A stretch of DNA of 46,524 nt from Ilumatobacteraceae bacterium. GTDB taxonomy: Bacteria > Actinomycetota > Acidimicrobiia > Acidimicrobiales > Ilumatobacteraceae. A model generated the notes under the pieces. The model was not told the origin of the DNA. It worked only from the letters and a program-made list of their open reading frames with translations, and made no database searches. This document shows positions 46,506 through 46,524 of the stretch, one piece after another (within the stretch, counting starts at the first letter, position 1; each line of letters opens with the position of its first letter). The stretch covers positions 1 to 46,524 of the forward strand of contig JAOBWK010000051.1 of NCBI GenBank assembly GCA_025463305.1, given 5' to 3'. The translations under genes were made by a program, and so were the position numbers.

Positions 46506-46524
46506 TCAGCCGCCGGCGGCGAAC
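46506..46524 (-). other. Possible 3' tail of a minus-strand gene
   Basis: The last bases on the minus strand can be read as Phe-Ala-Ala-Gly-Gly followed by TGA (46506-46508), placed about 30 bp before the strong terminator. Only five codons are visible, so this is a guess from context. The interval 46366-46505 otherwise holds only the kinase upstream region and the hairpin. Confidence 0.2.

Noticed and set aside
1..46524. CRISPR array, insertion sequence, prophage or integrase
   Set aside because: No regularly spaced repeats, transposase motifs or phage structural genes were seen; the only repeats are codon repeats in lipoprotein linkers.

Overview
The window is very GC-rich (strong G/C at third codon positions) and looks like chromosomal DNA of a free-living actinobacterium. 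The supporting signs are a mycothiol-dependent-isomerase-type protein, a mycothiol-nitroreductase-like DsbA protein, two F420-type luciferase-like (LLM) oxidoreductases, three very large MalT/LuxR-type ATPase regulators, and Thr/Ala-rich lipoproteins. I infer class Acidimicrobiia (Ilumatobacter-like), but no marker gene proves it. I saw no insertion sequence, prophage, CRISPR array or plasmid function.

Layout. Positions 1-10.5 kb hold the 3' part of a Baeyer-Villiger-type monooxygenase. Two large LuxR/ATPase regulators follow, each facing away from another gene: one from a Thr-rich lipoprotein, the other from an unknown 545-residue protein translationally coupled to a TerB-like protein. Positions 10.5-14.4 kb carry a TetR repressor divergent from a DrrA/DrrB-type ABC exporter, with palindromic operators between them. 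Positions 14.4-20.9 kb (minus strand) form a one-carbon/methylamine operon: a DsbA-like protein, two tandem FAD+GcvT dehydrogenases of the dimethylglycine/sarcosine dehydrogenase family, a choline-kinase-like phosphotransferase and a small unknown protein. Positions 21-26.2 kb hold a Pnkp-like kinase fused to an LLM oxidoreductase, nicotinate phosphoribosyltransferase, a secreted lipoprotein behind an ECF-like promoter, and a MarR regulator. A tRNA-Gly(TCC) then runs directly into the start codon of a double-cupin gene. Positions 27-31.6 kb hold an SDR plus AhpD-like pair, an SPFH/band-7 membrane protein, an MDMPI-family protein, a lipoprotein and an aldo-keto reductase. Positions 31.7-35.8 kb are a complete sulfate ABC importer (binding protein, CysT, CysW, CysA), all with overlapping start and stop codons. 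Then come decayed gene fragments, an acyl-CoA-synthetase-like ligase, a DUF4188 protein divergent from a MerR regulator, a second LLM oxidoreductase, a DapB-like dehydrogenase, a DJ-1/PfpI protein, two very small genes, the third LuxR ATPase, and a convergent STAS / anti-sigma-kinase-like pair.

The most striking global property is how genes start. About eighteen genes have a -10-like hexamer (TANNNT or a near variant) ending 6-9 nt before the start codon and no Shine-Dalgarno sequence, so they are probably transcribed as leaderless or almost leaderless mRNAs. A separate group (binding protein, SPFH, DUF4188, PfpI, ligase, 27-residue peptide) has clear purine-rich ribosome-binding sites. In two places the TAG stop codon of one gene doubles as the first three bases of the next gene's -10. 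A motif GTGGAGTAG-N4-TAC-N-GTT is shared by the intergenic regions next to the first two LuxR ATPases.
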